A DNA stretch of 64,000 nt from Sipunculus nudus (Eukaryota; Annelida; Sipuncula; Golfingiida; Sipunculidae): NCBI GenBank assembly GCA_026874595.1, contig CM049309.1, positions 16,386,576 to 16,450,575 on the forward strand, given 5' to 3'. The position numbers were made by a program, and so were the translations under genes. Positions 35,200-47,029 of the stretch are shown here, one piece after another (within the stretch, counting starts at the first letter, position 1; each line of letters starts with the position of its first letter). The notes under the pieces were generated by a model. It was not told the origin of the DNA. It was given only the letters and a program-made list of their open reading frames with translations, and searched no databases.

Positions 35200-35288
35200 A
35201 TGTCCAACCTCCACGACCACCCACGTTCTCCGAGAACGTGGCGAAACGCGGCCAGACATACGATCAAACGTGAGTGTGAAAGGGGCAT
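35200..35288 (-). repeat. Right terminal inverted repeat of the Harbinger element
   Basis: Reverse complement of the left end; followed immediately by TAA. Confidence 0.75.
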
Positions 35289-35439
35289 TAAGCACGATAA
35301 CTACACGTTGCCTATCCCCCCCAAAAATATGACTTCGGCAGGGATTATGCGTACCGCATGCTGTCTACACGCTCAATTTCCGCATGCGTTTCCGTAGCTA
35401 CTGTTACTTGACCCGGTTGGCAAAAGCTATCAGCAGGCT

Positions 35440-35660
35440 TCTGTGTCTCATTTGCAGAGCACAGGACTCAAAGCCGTGAGATTCTCAGCCGAGGCGATGA
35501 AATTCTAATGGTCAGACACGGATGCTCTGCACGCTTAATGATAAGGCCGAGCCCAACAACCATTTTTCACTCAAAAAAGGAGTGCACCTTTCGGGGGTTC
35601 CTCGGTGGTATGACCCAGTAATGGCAACGATTACATACCCAGGGAACGCAGGTGCAATAG
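35440..35660 (+). mobile_element. SINE-like repeat, family B, copy 1
   Basis: Shares blocks with 54170-54460: GAGCACAGGACTC... with AAGCACAGAATA..., TGAGATTCTCAGCC with GTTCAAATCTCAGCC, CTCAAAAAAGGAGTGCACC with CTCAAAAGGAGCTCATCC, and ATGACCCAGTAATGGCAACG with ATGACCTAGCAATGGGAATG. The B box (GTTCAAATC in the 54 kb copy) points to a tRNA-derived head. Here it is decayed, and block order differs between the copies. Confidence 0.5.
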
Positions 35661-35707
35661 TCAACGGGCCTGTCTGACACGAGGACATTTCTTATTTCTT
35701 TTTTTCC

Positions 35708-35796
35708 CTCGAATTTACGTCAAAGTGGTCGTGGAAAGGTGGTCATTATTTCGAGAAGGTCGCTAAACTGAGATGGTCGTTAGGCGAGGTTATATT
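35708..35796 (+). mobile_element. Fragment with GGTGGTCGTTAGGCGAGGTTTTAC-type end
   Basis: Reverse complement of 45385-45470. The block GTCGCTAAACTGAG is identical and GTTAGGCGAGGTT follows in both. Such ACCTCGCCTAACGACC ends resemble Tc1/mariner-pogo terminal repeats, but no transposase or second end was found at either place. Confidence 0.45.
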
Positions 35797-36229
35797 GCAT
35801 ATCTATTATTAAACAGCACGTACTTGCAGTAGACGTAACAGACACCTACAGCGTGATGCTACTGGGAGACGACAATATCAGCGCTGTATAATGACAATCA
35901 TAAATAACACCTACGCTGAGCGATTATTGTGAGAATATAAAACCACCCGGGCTTCATATAACCAGGGACCGGATGTAATAACGGCAGGCGGGCGGTGTGG
36001 GCCGTTCAGAGCCATGTTGATACATACTTAATGCGCATCAATTCTGTTACTGGTGCGCCCCCGCTCCCCGAGTGTCTGTTTCATTCCTTTGATACTTGGC
36101 TGAGCTATCAATAAGTTAAACTTGTCTGCGTGATTTTATTGTTTCTGATAGTTACATAATAGCTCAGGAAAGTTATCGTTAACCAGAATCTGAAATTGCA
36201 AGAGGTTACAGTACCAATAAATATACTTG

Positions 36230-36560
36230 TTGCCTTCGCTTCGAGGGTATATGTACATTGCCGTCCGTGAGTGCGTATGTTCGTGTTTGTATTCGTTCAC
36301 ATTACTCACACAATCATAAATGGAATCTCATGAAATTTTTATGGCATTTCCGGAATGGACCAATAAAGAACCGATTAGATTTAGGTATTGATCCCGCATA
36401 TAATCCGGACCCAGGAACGTCATCAAAGAATATTCACAAATGTACAGTCACCTATGCACGAATGAACCTGCGATTATTGGTCGAATAAGTGAATACAAGT
36501 ACGTACGTGTTGAGAGCACCCCATAATAAAGACCCCCACATAGCGGAGGCTTGCATTCCG
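36230..36560 (+). repeat. Interspersed repeat R6 (ACCTCCGCC family), copy 1
   Basis: Aligns with 39960-40210: CTCATGAAATTTTTATGGCA with CTTATGAAATTTTTAGGGCA, GGACCAATAAAGAA with GGCCAATAAAAAT, and TACAGTCACCTATGCACGAA with TACAGTCACTTATGTACGAA. GCGGAGGCTTGCA near 36544 matches the expected right tip of the family. Confidence 0.7.
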
Positions 36561-37666
36561 TAGAATGTAGATTTATACTTATATATTATTAACGTGCTAG
36601 AGTCAATGGTTTTCCTATTGGTTTCATTCAGTGCTGTTGTTTTTCCTATATATTTTTTTTGCTTCATTCGATTTATCAAATTATCGTGACAATTCTAGAT
36701 ATATGATTGCAAACCGGACTGATAATTTAATTATGGTATTGTTATATGTACAGTAACAAAATTGTTTCTTATGTAACATCAGATTCTTGAGAGAATTAAT
36801 TAAATGCAGGTCGAATCCAGCATATAATTAGTGATGACAGGCGTACTAAACGGCCTTGTCGTTTTCTAACCACGTGTCTTATTAAACGTGAATTGGAAAC
36901 TAGCTAGCGACGTATTAAATTGCCGAAAAATGGCGTGTGCTACTGCCCGACAAAAGTTTTAATTAAATGTAATTAATCAGGACCGTTTTGCGTAGGAAGC
37001 AAGTGGATCTTTTACCTCTCTAGCATATGATGTTTTGATTAAAATCATGATTTTGTCGTCCAGCGGTAAGTCAATTAAATGGAAAAAGACTTAATAATAA
37101 TAAAAAAAACGGGGTTCTCATATTAATCCCGACAACATTTTTTACTTCAAGGCCATGCTAAATATGACCTATTTTTTCGAACCTGTTATTTTCGTGTGTC
37201 AGTATAAAGGCATATTATGATGGGATTTATAGTCACAGCAAATTAATTTTTTAGACCGTTATTAATGAATACCTTGCAAAGTTTTTTTTTATTAACATCT
37301 CTATTTGTATAGGTATAATAAAGTTTATATAAATCAGTATGCTTAGATTAATTAGTTGAGTTATACTTTTTCTACAAAACATATGCATTTTGCCATAGTT
37401 AAATATGACACGCAATCACGTAATTTTACGATTGCATTCTTTACATTATATACATTACATCAAACAAAGATGTTAGCCAGTCCATTGTTAGGTTGCGCTT
37501 AAAGGTATCCATTCACTTACTAGGCAAATATAAGGAATACATAATAAACAGCACTCCCTCCTAGAACTACAATAGTATATCAGCCAAGATTTCTTTCCAA
37601 CGCAATTTCATTACGCTTAAACACGGTGGAAATAAACTCCACTTGGCGCGATCAGTGGCGCAACGT
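36561..37666. other. AT-rich unassigned stretch
   Basis: No supported feature. A donor-like CCAGCG|GTAAGTC at 37065 has no partner. Confidence 0.4.
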
Positions 37667-37685
37667 AAGCTTGTTAAACAAGCTT
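37667..37685. repeat. 19 bp perfect palindrome
   Basis: AAGCTTGTTAAACAAGCTT, symmetric around its central A; function unknown. Confidence 0.9.
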
Positions 37686-39080
37686 GTTTATAAATCACGC
37701 ACGGTATATTCACTGCGAGACATTAAGCAATCAAGCTAAACCAGTTACAAAACTGTTCCTTTTTATCAATTATATTTCTTTACATCTTCATCAGCATACG
37801 CTCAGTCTTTCTAAAGGTTTAACCAGAAAGCGTGACCAAGAGGACGATGATTGCTCTGATTTCTTATATAAATAAGTTATTCCATCAGGATGGGAAAATA
37901 CAAGATAAAGACGAAACCTTTTGTCTTAAGGTGATTGAATAGACATTTCTAACAACAAAGGTCCTAAACAGTCCCCTTATACGTGGTACGGTTACCGTAT
38001 ATAAATCGTGTTGTGTGTTAAGAATTGTCTTACATTTTTTTAAATACTTTTTCTTGCTATAAACTCATATGCGGAATGTCTTGAGATAAATTAATTTCCG
38101 TTGCACGAGACATGAGATTTTGCTCATCTGCGTGTCACGTGTACCTTTATATTAAGTCTAGATTGCTTCCAGAAGTTTTATCCCATTAAACACGCCGAAG
38201 GCCAGGTAACTTCACGTGTTCCTACACGAGGCACAAATCATAAAAAAAAGGAACACAAAGTCTGTGATGAAATGAATTATCGAGACATTTTCATTTTAAT
38301 TATCTTGGTGCAGATGGAGGTAAACTAGGGTAAAATTACTCCTGTTTCGAAGACAGTGTCCAATAATGATAAAAAAAGGTTGGTCATATTATAACCAATT
38401 AAACGGGCATCGTTTACGCCTTTTTCTAAATATGGTGAACGTGTAACCGTTAAATTCAACGTTAAATTCAACCTTTTGCATTCTGTTGTTTGTTTGTCTG
38501 TACTTTGCGACTGCACAAATCATTTAATCGGCATTATTTATCCATACCTGGTTGCATATGGCATATGTTTAAACGATTATCCACATTTAAACGGGATATG
38601 ATGTCAGACCATAATATTTTTTCGAGCTGTTGAAGGAGAACACTACACTTATATATCAAATAATGTCATAAGGAATTAAAGGTCCACCCCACTGAAATTC
38701 ATCAATTCCTTACCTCAGCGTCTATCCGAGAATCTATCTGCGAGGTGAGCATGTATTGCTAAAGTTAAGAGCGGAAAATTGTTTATTGGATCACGTCAAT
38801 ATCCTCAAATTATACACTGTATAGGCATACTGTGTAAGTTATCGCTCAGCTTTTGCTACTATCAGCAACTTTTCATCATTTGTTTCATAACATCTACCGA
38901 TTTTTTATTCTTTCACAAAAAATGCGTTGAGATAAAACGGACCGTTAATATTAGAGGCAAGACAGCAGCGTGAAAACAGTGACAATAAAAGAGCCAAGCA
39001 GTTTCCATTGGTTTTCACTGTATTCCGCGGTCAAAGAAGTGTTTGAGTGTTAGGTGGCCATTGCAGTGGCAAGTGGAGGA
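37686..39080. other. AT-rich unassigned stretch
   Basis: Only short ORFs without domains. Confidence 0.4.
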
Positions 39081-39082
39081 AG

Positions 39083-39205
39083 AGAGTCGGTGGGTCCGGA
39101 CCCCATCCTTGTGAGTCGCAACAACCTTTTTATAGGGTTTAAAACCTCTCCTTTTTAAAGTTTTCTTCAGTTTTTCTTGGTTGAATTCTGGATCCGCCTT
39201 GCATT
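39083..39205. mobile_element. Remnant of the CAGAGGCGGATCC MITE family
   Basis: GGTCCGGACCCCATCC and the right-end-like CTGGATCCGCCTTG (39190) match the 3017-3218 element, with an AAAACCTCTCC-TTTTT interior. The left tip is decayed. Confidence 0.4.
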
Positions 39206-39674
39206 TAAAGTGCCAGGAGAAGGATGCTGTCCAACTGAATCAACCAGCTTCTTTTTCAGAAAACGTGAACATACCGTGCGTGTTTAAAAAAGCTTTCGTC
39301 CAGTTCCATTGAGTGCATGAATAATCAATCATCGGTCGTTTTTTTTATCTTTCAACGTTCGAATATGATTTTACAACCGATTCCTATCACCAATATAATT
39401 TTCACATAAACCTATGATAAACATGATCTGATTGAAATATGGTCACCTAAAGTCGTTTTGGAGTATTTTTAAAAAAATAAAAATATACATTTCTACAATA
39501 TATTTTTCTCAACTTGGATCTGTCGACAGACTTATCGGTATATTGGGGCACCGTCGTGACTTGGCAAGTCCTTATCAAAGTATAATTACAAGTCTATGTC
39601 ATGAGCCCGGATACAGGTGTCTTTTCAAACAAATATTACAAAGGATAAATACTATGCAATCCTCAGGTTCCGCT

Positions 39675-39870
39675 GAAGTAATTTTAGATTACCTCCCCGA
39701 AGGGGCGGGGGTGTATTCTGAAATCGGTATAAGATTACATCCCGGTATCTTGAAATCGATTTCAGATTACACCCTTGTAAATTGAAATGGATTTTAGATG
39801 GAGAGGGTTAATGTGAAATGGGGGTTACCTGAAGTCTTAACAGGGGTTACCTCTATTACCTGAATGATAC
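39675..39870 (+). repeat. Degenerate GATTACxxCC word cluster
   Basis: AGATTACCTCCCC, AGATTACATCCCGG, AGATTACACCC, GGGTTACCTG and GGGTTACCTC follow each other in 200 bp, with GAAATCG/CGATTTC pairs between them. It explains the open frame across this part; not a gene. Confidence 0.5.
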
Positions 39871-39959
39871 CGACATCTGCAAAGTCTTAATCTGCAAAGC
39901 GCTGCTTGGCTAAGTAGGCATGGCTTTGGAAAAGGACATGTTTATCTCGGCTGCTTAAC

Positions 39960-40230
39960 GTCTTCGTGTGTTTGTACGGTTGATCACAACATTACTGATG
40001 GAATCATGAACAAAATCTTATGAAATTTTTAGGGCATTTCGAGGATGGGCCAATAAAAATCGAATAGACTTTGGTGTATATCCGATACATAATTCGGATC
40101 CAGGAATGTCATCATGGAACATTTAAAAAGGTACAGTCACTTATGTACGAATGAACTTAGGAATATGGGCCGCATAAGTGAATGGCGTAAAATTGCATTC
40201 ATTAGAATGCAGATTTCTAGTGTCCCTGTT
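39960..40230 (+). repeat. Interspersed repeat R6, copy 2
   Basis: Partner of 36230-36560, about three quarters identical by eye. CCGATACATAATTCGGATCC matches the GGATCC-containing core of the family. Confidence 0.7.
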
Positions 40231-40482
40231 GGTCTTTCTGTTGTGCTTAACCCTGAAGCTAACATCAGGTCCCTGGTGGAAAGCATGTATACAGATCATC
40301 TATATTCATCATACGTCAACAATCGGAACAGGCCGCTTTAATTTCTAAGAGAACTTGAACTCTCAGAGTTATGAGACCCTGGTCCATTTTATCAAAGCGG
40401 AGAACGGTCCGAATGAGACGCCATTTTATACAGGATGGGCTGTTTAGGCTTTGAATTGAATATAAATACTTCATCGTTAAGG

Positions 40483-40761
40483 CCAAAAAAGTATGGATCT
40501 CAGGCACTTTTTTAAACAGTGCGGGCGGGCAATTTTTTTTACCTTATTTTTGTATGTTTTGATAACTAAGTCATATGATCAGGGAAAAGCATGATGATAA
40601 CAGATTTATTTTTACTAAACAGGTTACAGCACTACATAACAAAGGAAATCTGATCAAATTTGTTTTATTTTATCTTTTTGAAAAATGAAAATCATAATAA
40701 AATTTGTTATGCGGGGGTTAAAATTGACGCGGGCGGTGCCTGAGAACCATACATTTTTTTT
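40483..40761. mobile_element. MITE with GTATGGWTCTCAGGCAC terminal inverted repeats
   Basis: GTATGGATCTCAGGCAC at 40491-40507 and its inverted partner GTGCCTGAGAACCATAC at 40736-40752 match at 16 of 17 positions. The inversion extends outward as CCAAAAAA. Immediately inside are GCGGGCGGG/CCCGC arms. At about 280 bp without coding sequence it is a typical MITE. The superfamily is unclear. Confidence 0.75.
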
Positions 40762-40994
40762 GGGTTTAATAGAAATCTTCGTAACAAGAAATCCACGGGA
40801 AGCGCAGCTTAATTTTATCTCAGCAGGTAGTTAACCCTTAGTTGTTTTGTTTGTCTGAATCAACTTTCACGCAATAAGTCTGTAGAGATGTTGATAAAAT
40901 TTTATTTAGGTTTAGGATAACACATAATGAACAAACCCTTAAATTAAATAGGCTAGATGAATAACTATAATAGGTTTTCAATTCAAAGAAATCT

Positions 40995-41100
40995 ATCTAA
41001 CTGGACTTGTGCACTTACCCGGAGCTAAGAACTCGAGAATTCAGGCCGAGTCTATCTTGAGTCCAGTAGGAAAAAACTCTTTCACATACCTTTAGTCCAG
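40995..41100 (-). mobile_element. GAGTCC-rich hAT-type MITE, fragment (copy 7)
   Basis: GGCCGAGTCTATCTTGAGTC followed by CAGTAGGAAAAAACTCTTTC parallels the arm/interior junction of copy 3 at 13240. It abuts the reverse R1 copy. Confidence 0.5.
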
Positions 41101-41890
41101 CTGTTAAGAGAAGAATTGTGCAAAAAATGAAAGAAGCATGAAACTTTACATAATAGTTGGTCAAAATCCAAGATGGCGGCCAAGATGGCCCCCGAATTAT
41201 AAAATATCAACATATCCGGTTGTATTTGTCCTAGAATGCATTGCAAGTGCACTATTTCTATGTTTTTGGGGTCAAGAAATTCATTTATAAGGGTTTCAAG
41301 GCTGTATTATGGCTCTATGGTTGAATTCTGGTTTTGTTGATTTTGAAATTATGCTAAATTGGCCTTAGTCTAGCACATCGAACAGCAAACATTATTTGCT
41401 GAGCAGTTGCATACTTTGTGATTGTTTTCAAATGAAAGTGTTAATTTCCCTTTATTTGCATGCTGATAAATGTAATTGCTTTAAAGTAATGATGGCGCAA
41501 GAAACTTCTGTGTCAGAATCTAAAATAAAATTAGGAAAATGATATATTCATAAACACTAATCACAGGGATATTTGAAACCAACAAACATGTAATTCGATT
41601 CTGCGATCAACGTAACTTTCATGCAAAAATTTTTAGTGTAATTGGGAAATATCACATGCATTAATAAAATTGTGCTGACATATGAAATATATATTTTTAA
41701 GTATTTCAGCCCTATATCTGTTTCAATGTAATGATGTGGAGAGTCGAGTGGTGAGACGCTCGTCTATCTAAAAAAAACAGATTTGATCAACATCGTTCCT
41801 ATCAGAGTGGGTTGTAGTGGTCCTTCCAAGGACGGTTGTTTTCTCCGTGTTCTCCGATTTCCTCCGACCCTATATACTACCGAACGCAAC
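41100..41890 (-). repeat. Interspersed repeat R1, reverse copy
   Basis: CCAAGATGGCGGCCAAGATG (41169) and GTGGGTTGTAGTGGTCC (41808) are the reverse complement of landmarks in the copies at 1-1642 and 43040-44690. The stretch in between (41380-41800) is longer than expected and may hold an insert. Confidence 0.7.
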
Positions 41891-43039
41891 AATTTGAGCC
41901 ATGGATAGGGGCTTGTTATAGTTGTTATAACTAATTGTACAATCCATATAAAATATATATACAAATAAAATAACTTATAATGCGTGCGTGGCAGAATAAA
42001 GACATATATATGAAGCTCACACCTGTCAGATTCTATATGCCTACTGCGTACGTATTGAAATTTTGCTAAAAGTGTCTTTTTCATTAGCACTTCCGATGTT
42101 AAAATTCTGTAAAATTTGTTTAATACTGCATTTTCAAATGAAAGTGTTATTTGCTGAGCTATGTTTTATTATATTAATTTTTCTAATTTCTTCTGTTTGA
42201 TTTTAGAGATGGCGATGGATGAAAGAAATTTAGCTATTATGTCTGGTATCAAATTTGGTAAATTTTACGATCAACTTCACATTAATGTAAACCTTTGTTA
42301 TTAAAGTTTGGAAATATCAGATTGTAGTGCTGAAATTTAAAATACATGTACTGGTTACATGTATTTGAACACCATGCGTCTTTCGACGGAAAATCGTATC
42401 CATAATTTATTTAGACTACAGCATGCATGACAGGATACGCACATATGTAGAAGCTCACACGTGTTTGTTGTACAGATTCTTTGCTTCTTTTGTCATAAGG
42501 TGATGGCTTTCACACTGTATGCTGGCATGCAGACAGAGTCAACACACATTTAGAGGAGCATAACATGTTGCTGTATGCTACCTTTGTGCTTTGGTGATGA
42601 ATGCATGATATAATCAACACACATGTAGATACCTTTGCAGATTGCTAATATTGTGATGGTATGATGATGCTCGTACATGTATCAGTAAAATATCACTAGG
42701 TTTTGCTGTGCTGCCATTTTCGTGATATAATTTTTTTCGAATTTAACGAGTTGGAATTCACTTTGCCTGATGTGTTGGTGTCAACAAAATACTTTCATTT
42801 GCTATCGGTATGGATACTTGTAGATTCATGTAGTTCATACACGTATTATATGAATATTTACCACATGTATCAAACTTCAGGGGTCAGTGCTGCCATTGTT
42901 CAAGCCAGCTGATCGTTGAAGTTTCAAGGTTGTATGATGAGGAAATGAAAAAGCAAGGCGCAAGATAGATTTTCGAATTCACACCACAAGGTTGAAAATT
43001 ATAATAAACCCTTAGGTTCCAGACATATTTTTTGTCTTC
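41891..43039. other. Unassigned stretch between R1 copies
   Basis: No gene or clear repeat. It may contain unaligned parts of R1. Confidence 0.35.
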
Positions 43040-44690
43040 ATCACCTAGGTTATATCAAAATTCAGTACAAAGTTTGGTTTGAGTTTTCATTGACTTGATT
43101 GGTGAATGTAACGGTTCTGTGCTTGAAGCTGCTGTGCAATGGCGGTCAATTGATTTTTTTACTTTCTATTAGCTTTATGCCCAATGCAGAATGTTTGGGA
43201 AACTTTTATTTCATACCACATGCTTCATCAAGTGAACATACATCAATGAGAATAGACTTATTCTGAATATTATTCCTGAATATTACTACTGCTGAACAGA
43301 ATAGTTTATTACATAACATTTTGTAATATTGCCATCAACTTTTTTTGCTTATGCCTGAATATTTTCTTTAAGATCTAACAGGACAACAGTGTTTTCTTCT
43401 GGTAAATAATACACAATTACAATTTAGTAACTATCGGTTCTGTTTATCTCAGGTGCAAGGCTCAGTGCGATCTACAATTTAGCATTATGTGCACATGGTG
43501 TTAATTTTTTTTTTCAAATAAATGTAGTAAATATTTTTTGTTATTATATTTATAAATACATGTAAGTAATATAAAATGTGTGCTTTATGTAAGCAAATGA
43601 AGTATTTTAAGCAGTAACGGTAAATGCAAAGGCAATGTCAGCTAATTGGTAAGGATAATCTTACCATATAACCAAAGTAGCGGGTAAATTACAAACTGCA
43701 GATGCAAGTTTGCTGATTCCGCATGCACAATCATCACATTAAAAATATAGCATATCAAGGGGTAGGACGTTGGACCCCACTTCGAACCCCGTTCAGAAGG
43801 GATGGTTAGAATCAGAAGTCAAGGAGAACCACTACAACCCACTCCCATAGCAACACCGATTATAGAACCTTCGTCGCCAGTAGAGAGAGCCGAGCGTTTT
43901 TTACCACTTAATACATTGAAAGAGACACAGTGTTCAAATATTTGAAATGATCAATTATATTAAATTTCAGCAAAGGATTCATCTAATAAGTCTGCCTTTC
44001 CATGTGCATGAAAAAGCCAATTAAGCACAATTATAATACCAAATAAAACCAGATTTCATTTACAGAGTCATTATGCTGACTTGAAACCCATATAAATGAA
44101 TTTATCGACCCCAAAAACAAAGAGATAGTGCACTTGCAATACATTCCAGGACAAATAACACCGCATTTATTGTTATTTCATAATCCAGCGGCCATCTTGT
44201 CCGACATCTTGGATTCTTTTGGCCTCATATCTGGAAATACTGAGTTTGGTCTGGACTACTATTATTTCAAGTTTCATTCTTCTTTTATCTTTTACACAAT
44301 TCTTTTATATATGCAGCTTAACCGCTGACCTAATGGGAATATTACCGCACTCTTTTTATAAAAACAGAAAAAAGGAGTACCTGGAGAGGTTTTGAACCTA
44401 AGAAATTGAATTTCTCGGCCCCCCCAAAAAAACAAACAAAAAATAGAGTACTTGCAATGCTTTCTAGCGACATTATAACTTGATTTGTTGACATTTTATA
44501 ACCCGGCGGCCATCTTTGCCGCCAACTTGGATTTTGGCCAAGATAATTTATTTCCAGCTTGGCCCTATATCGGAAATTCACCATTAAGCTCCAAAGAACA
44601 GTTTTGGAAACTTTCATGCTTCATTCATTTTTTTGCACAATTCCTCCAAATATGGGGGCTTAAACCGCTGGACTACTTAAAGAAATTTAT
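43040..44690 (+). repeat. Interspersed repeat R1, copy C
   Basis: Direct copy of 1-1642 at roughly 43 kb distance, with the same order of landmarks. It ends CCGCTGGACTA at 44665, the same point as copy A, so this is a real boundary. Confidence 0.75.
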
Positions 44691-44704
44691 AAACATGTGT
44701 GAAC

Positions 44705-44987
44705 TACGGAATATTATAAAAAATATACTATATACCAAGCTTTAGGTCTGCATTGGGAGCTATGTGTAAATTTACCTTAAAGTAAAAGGCAAATGTTTAC
44801 AAAAATAACAATACCTCTAGTAATGTCAAAGTTCCATTTTCATTTTCTTTCTATAAAGAGATTTTTTATAGGACTTGGACTCGGGTCCGAAATGACTCAG
44901 ACTTGAAGAAGGTAGACTTGGACTAGAACCTCAAGGGCTCGGACTTGGACTCGAGGAACCTGGACTGTGGACTCGACTACCTCACTG
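44705..44987 (-). mobile_element. GAGTCC-rich hAT-type MITE, copy 6 (partial, reverse)
   Basis: It has the AT-rich interior (CAAGCTTTAGGTCTGCATT) and one arm with GGACTTGGACTCGGGTCC, ending CGACTACCTCACTG. It begins right after the R1 end, so the other arm was lost or never copied. Confidence 0.65.
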
Positions 44988-45384
44988 ACTTTATGTATAA
45001 TAAAATGTTGGAACGTCTAAAGGTGATGAAGGCTTATTTATATTTTAATATGGATCATAGATCTTTCCAATGCCGCTCTGACGAATGATACTGCGCAGAA
45101 GATAGGTTTGTGATAATAATTAGCTTGGTAACGCAGGTGGCCTTTCGCTTTCGAGTGTTCTGGAACAAGAGTATGCAAGGGTACTCGAGGTTGTGTAACA
45201 GGAAATAGGTGGGAAGACCCCTGGTACGTGTGTCAGATTCGGCCTCGATGTAATTGTCTGTATTTTGCGTTATACAAGGGCACTCTGTTTATGCTGACGT
45301 CTCTTTTTTTTGGTCTGTCCACTCTCCTTTTTCGAACCCCAGTATTTGGTATATTATATTCAATATATTTTGAATTTAACTTAA

Positions 45385-45470
45385 GTAAAACCTCGCCTAA
45401 CAACCAACTCAGTTTAGCGACCACCTAAAAAAAACTTTATTGAGGTCTTATTGGTGGTCGTAATTTTGAG
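45385..45470 (-). mobile_element. Fragment with ACCTCGCCTAACAACC-type end
   Basis: Reverse complement of 35708-35796; see that entry. Confidence 0.45.
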
Positions 45471-47029
45471 TTTTTTATTTTTATATGTTATTTGACTTGT
45501 AATCACAATTATTCTTATTTTGATTTTAATTACGTTCATTTAAAAATAGGGAAATTATGATTTCACCCGTACGGTAGCCGTATATGAGTGGTAACACACG
45601 AAACAAGTCTTTATCCGTTCTTCTATTCGAGCTCGGACCGCAAAAATGGAAACACATCTTCATCAGAAATAACATAATACATTTTGATAACGCTTTAGAT
45701 GTCACTCTGTAAGGACCACAGACGTTCCATGGAGGTGTTTTCCTTTTCGAGCTTTGAAACGAACGGAGCATTCAAATGCTGAATATGTTAATTTATAATC
45801 CAAAACAAAAGATAGGAAATGCTTCAACAGTGACCATTATAATGTCATTATGATAAATTAACGTTAGGGTAAGTTTCATTCTTTGTAAAGAAATACCATC
45901 CATTTAGGCAGACTAGCAATGTAGTATGACGTCACTTCTTAAAAAGCTCTTTCATTCTTCGTATCTGTTCTTGACTGATAGTTAAGAACCCACGTGACTG
46001 GTGACGACCTGTAAAAACTCAAGGTATGGCGAGTTCTTTTTAGAAAGCTCTGGAACATTCTGCCACGTCTTAATTCCCAATGGATAAATACGGGTCAAGA
46101 GTGCAAACAATATGTTGATTCAGACACTGCCGCTGAGAATCAATGTGTGCACCCCAGCGGAAAGCACTCGCAGGTCTATCATTACTTTCTTAACATTTAC
46201 ATGTACGTTTATTTTTTATTGAGTCGTCTGCGGAAGTAAAGGGTATTGGCATATTACACCTGTCTTCAAAGATCTACACTGGCTTCTTGTGTGTCAACGT
46301 GGAAAATGTAAGGTTATAATTTTAAGTTTTAAGGCGAAACTTGGCATCCCTGCAGAATATCCATAGGAACTGATCCCGACATGCACACCAGAGAGAAGTT
46401 TGAGACTGGCTAAATAAGAGGTGTTTAGTGTTCGCCTTCTAAATCTTCTTTAATTTGTAACAGAGCTCTCTGTGTTGCAGGACCAATATCACTGTATTCA
46501 ATCCCATTACAGCAATGCCAAACTCAAAATTTAGAGACAGGAAACTGATCTGTTTGTGTATTATTTGTCGTCGAACAAATACAAAGATTTCTCAATGGTA
46601 ACAGTGATAACCTGTGATAATTTGTTTTTACTAAAACGTTTTTATTAAAACCGATATTAGTTAACACTGGTCTTAATATCCTCATTTTTATTCCATACTA
46701 AGTTTTAGAGCATTTCGATGGATATACGCAATAGAGAATAAAGCATCATTATAATTGTATATATTCCGTCAACAAGCAAAGGCGTTTCACAGAAGACGCG
46801 TAAAAATAAAGCACACTGGGACCCCGCATTGAGACCACCTCACAATTTCGACCACCCTACAATTCTTGGTCCCGAATTAATGGTCCAGGTAACATCGAAT
46901 TTCACAAATACCACTCCAACCCTTGAGAACTGTGTCACGAGGGTGGGCGGACAGGAACAGTTTAAACTGCTTTAACCTGATATCCCGGTCTCCCATTTAC
47001 GGACACGCACCTACTGAATTTTCCTTGTA
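45471..47029. other. Unassigned, with a motif-rich patch at 45.93-46.14 kb
   Basis: The patch holds a perfect CRE (TGACGTCA, 45929), a CACGTGAC E-box (45993), GGAACATTCT (46052, heat-shock-element-like) and ATAAATA (46084). The rest is AT-rich. No ORF with a domain; promoter function is possible but unsupported. Confidence 0.3.

Larger units (their letters stand above)
32338..35288 (-). mobile_element. PIF/Harbinger DNA transposon, nearly full-length but dead
   Basis: A 2.95 kb element with inverted ends: AATCCCTTTTACACATACACG on the left, and on the right the complement of GTGTGAAAGGGGCAT. It is flanked by TAA on both sides, the 3 bp duplication expected of this superfamily. Just inside each end is a palindrome, CACGTTCTCGGGAAACGTG (32377) and CACGTTCTCCGAGAACGTG (35222). 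The sub-terminal arms (32400-32810 and 34905-35200) are crowded with ACGTAC/ACGTCC words. A broken transposase occupies the middle on the minus strand. The second Harbinger gene (Myb/SANT-like) was not found. Confidence 0.85.

Noticed and set aside
34626-35397. Several ORFs of 60-85 codons on the plus strand and extra frames on the minus strand
   Set aside because: Shadows of the Harbinger transposase remnant and its word-rich right arm.
39432-39785. 117-codon plus-strand ORF
   Set aside because: No domain recognised; its second half is the degenerate GATTACxxCC repeat cluster.
43740-43800. tRNA-like GGGGTAGGACGTTGG...TTCGAACCCC
   Set aside because: Part of repeat R1; the arms do not fold as a tRNA, and the counterpart in copy A lacks the B box.
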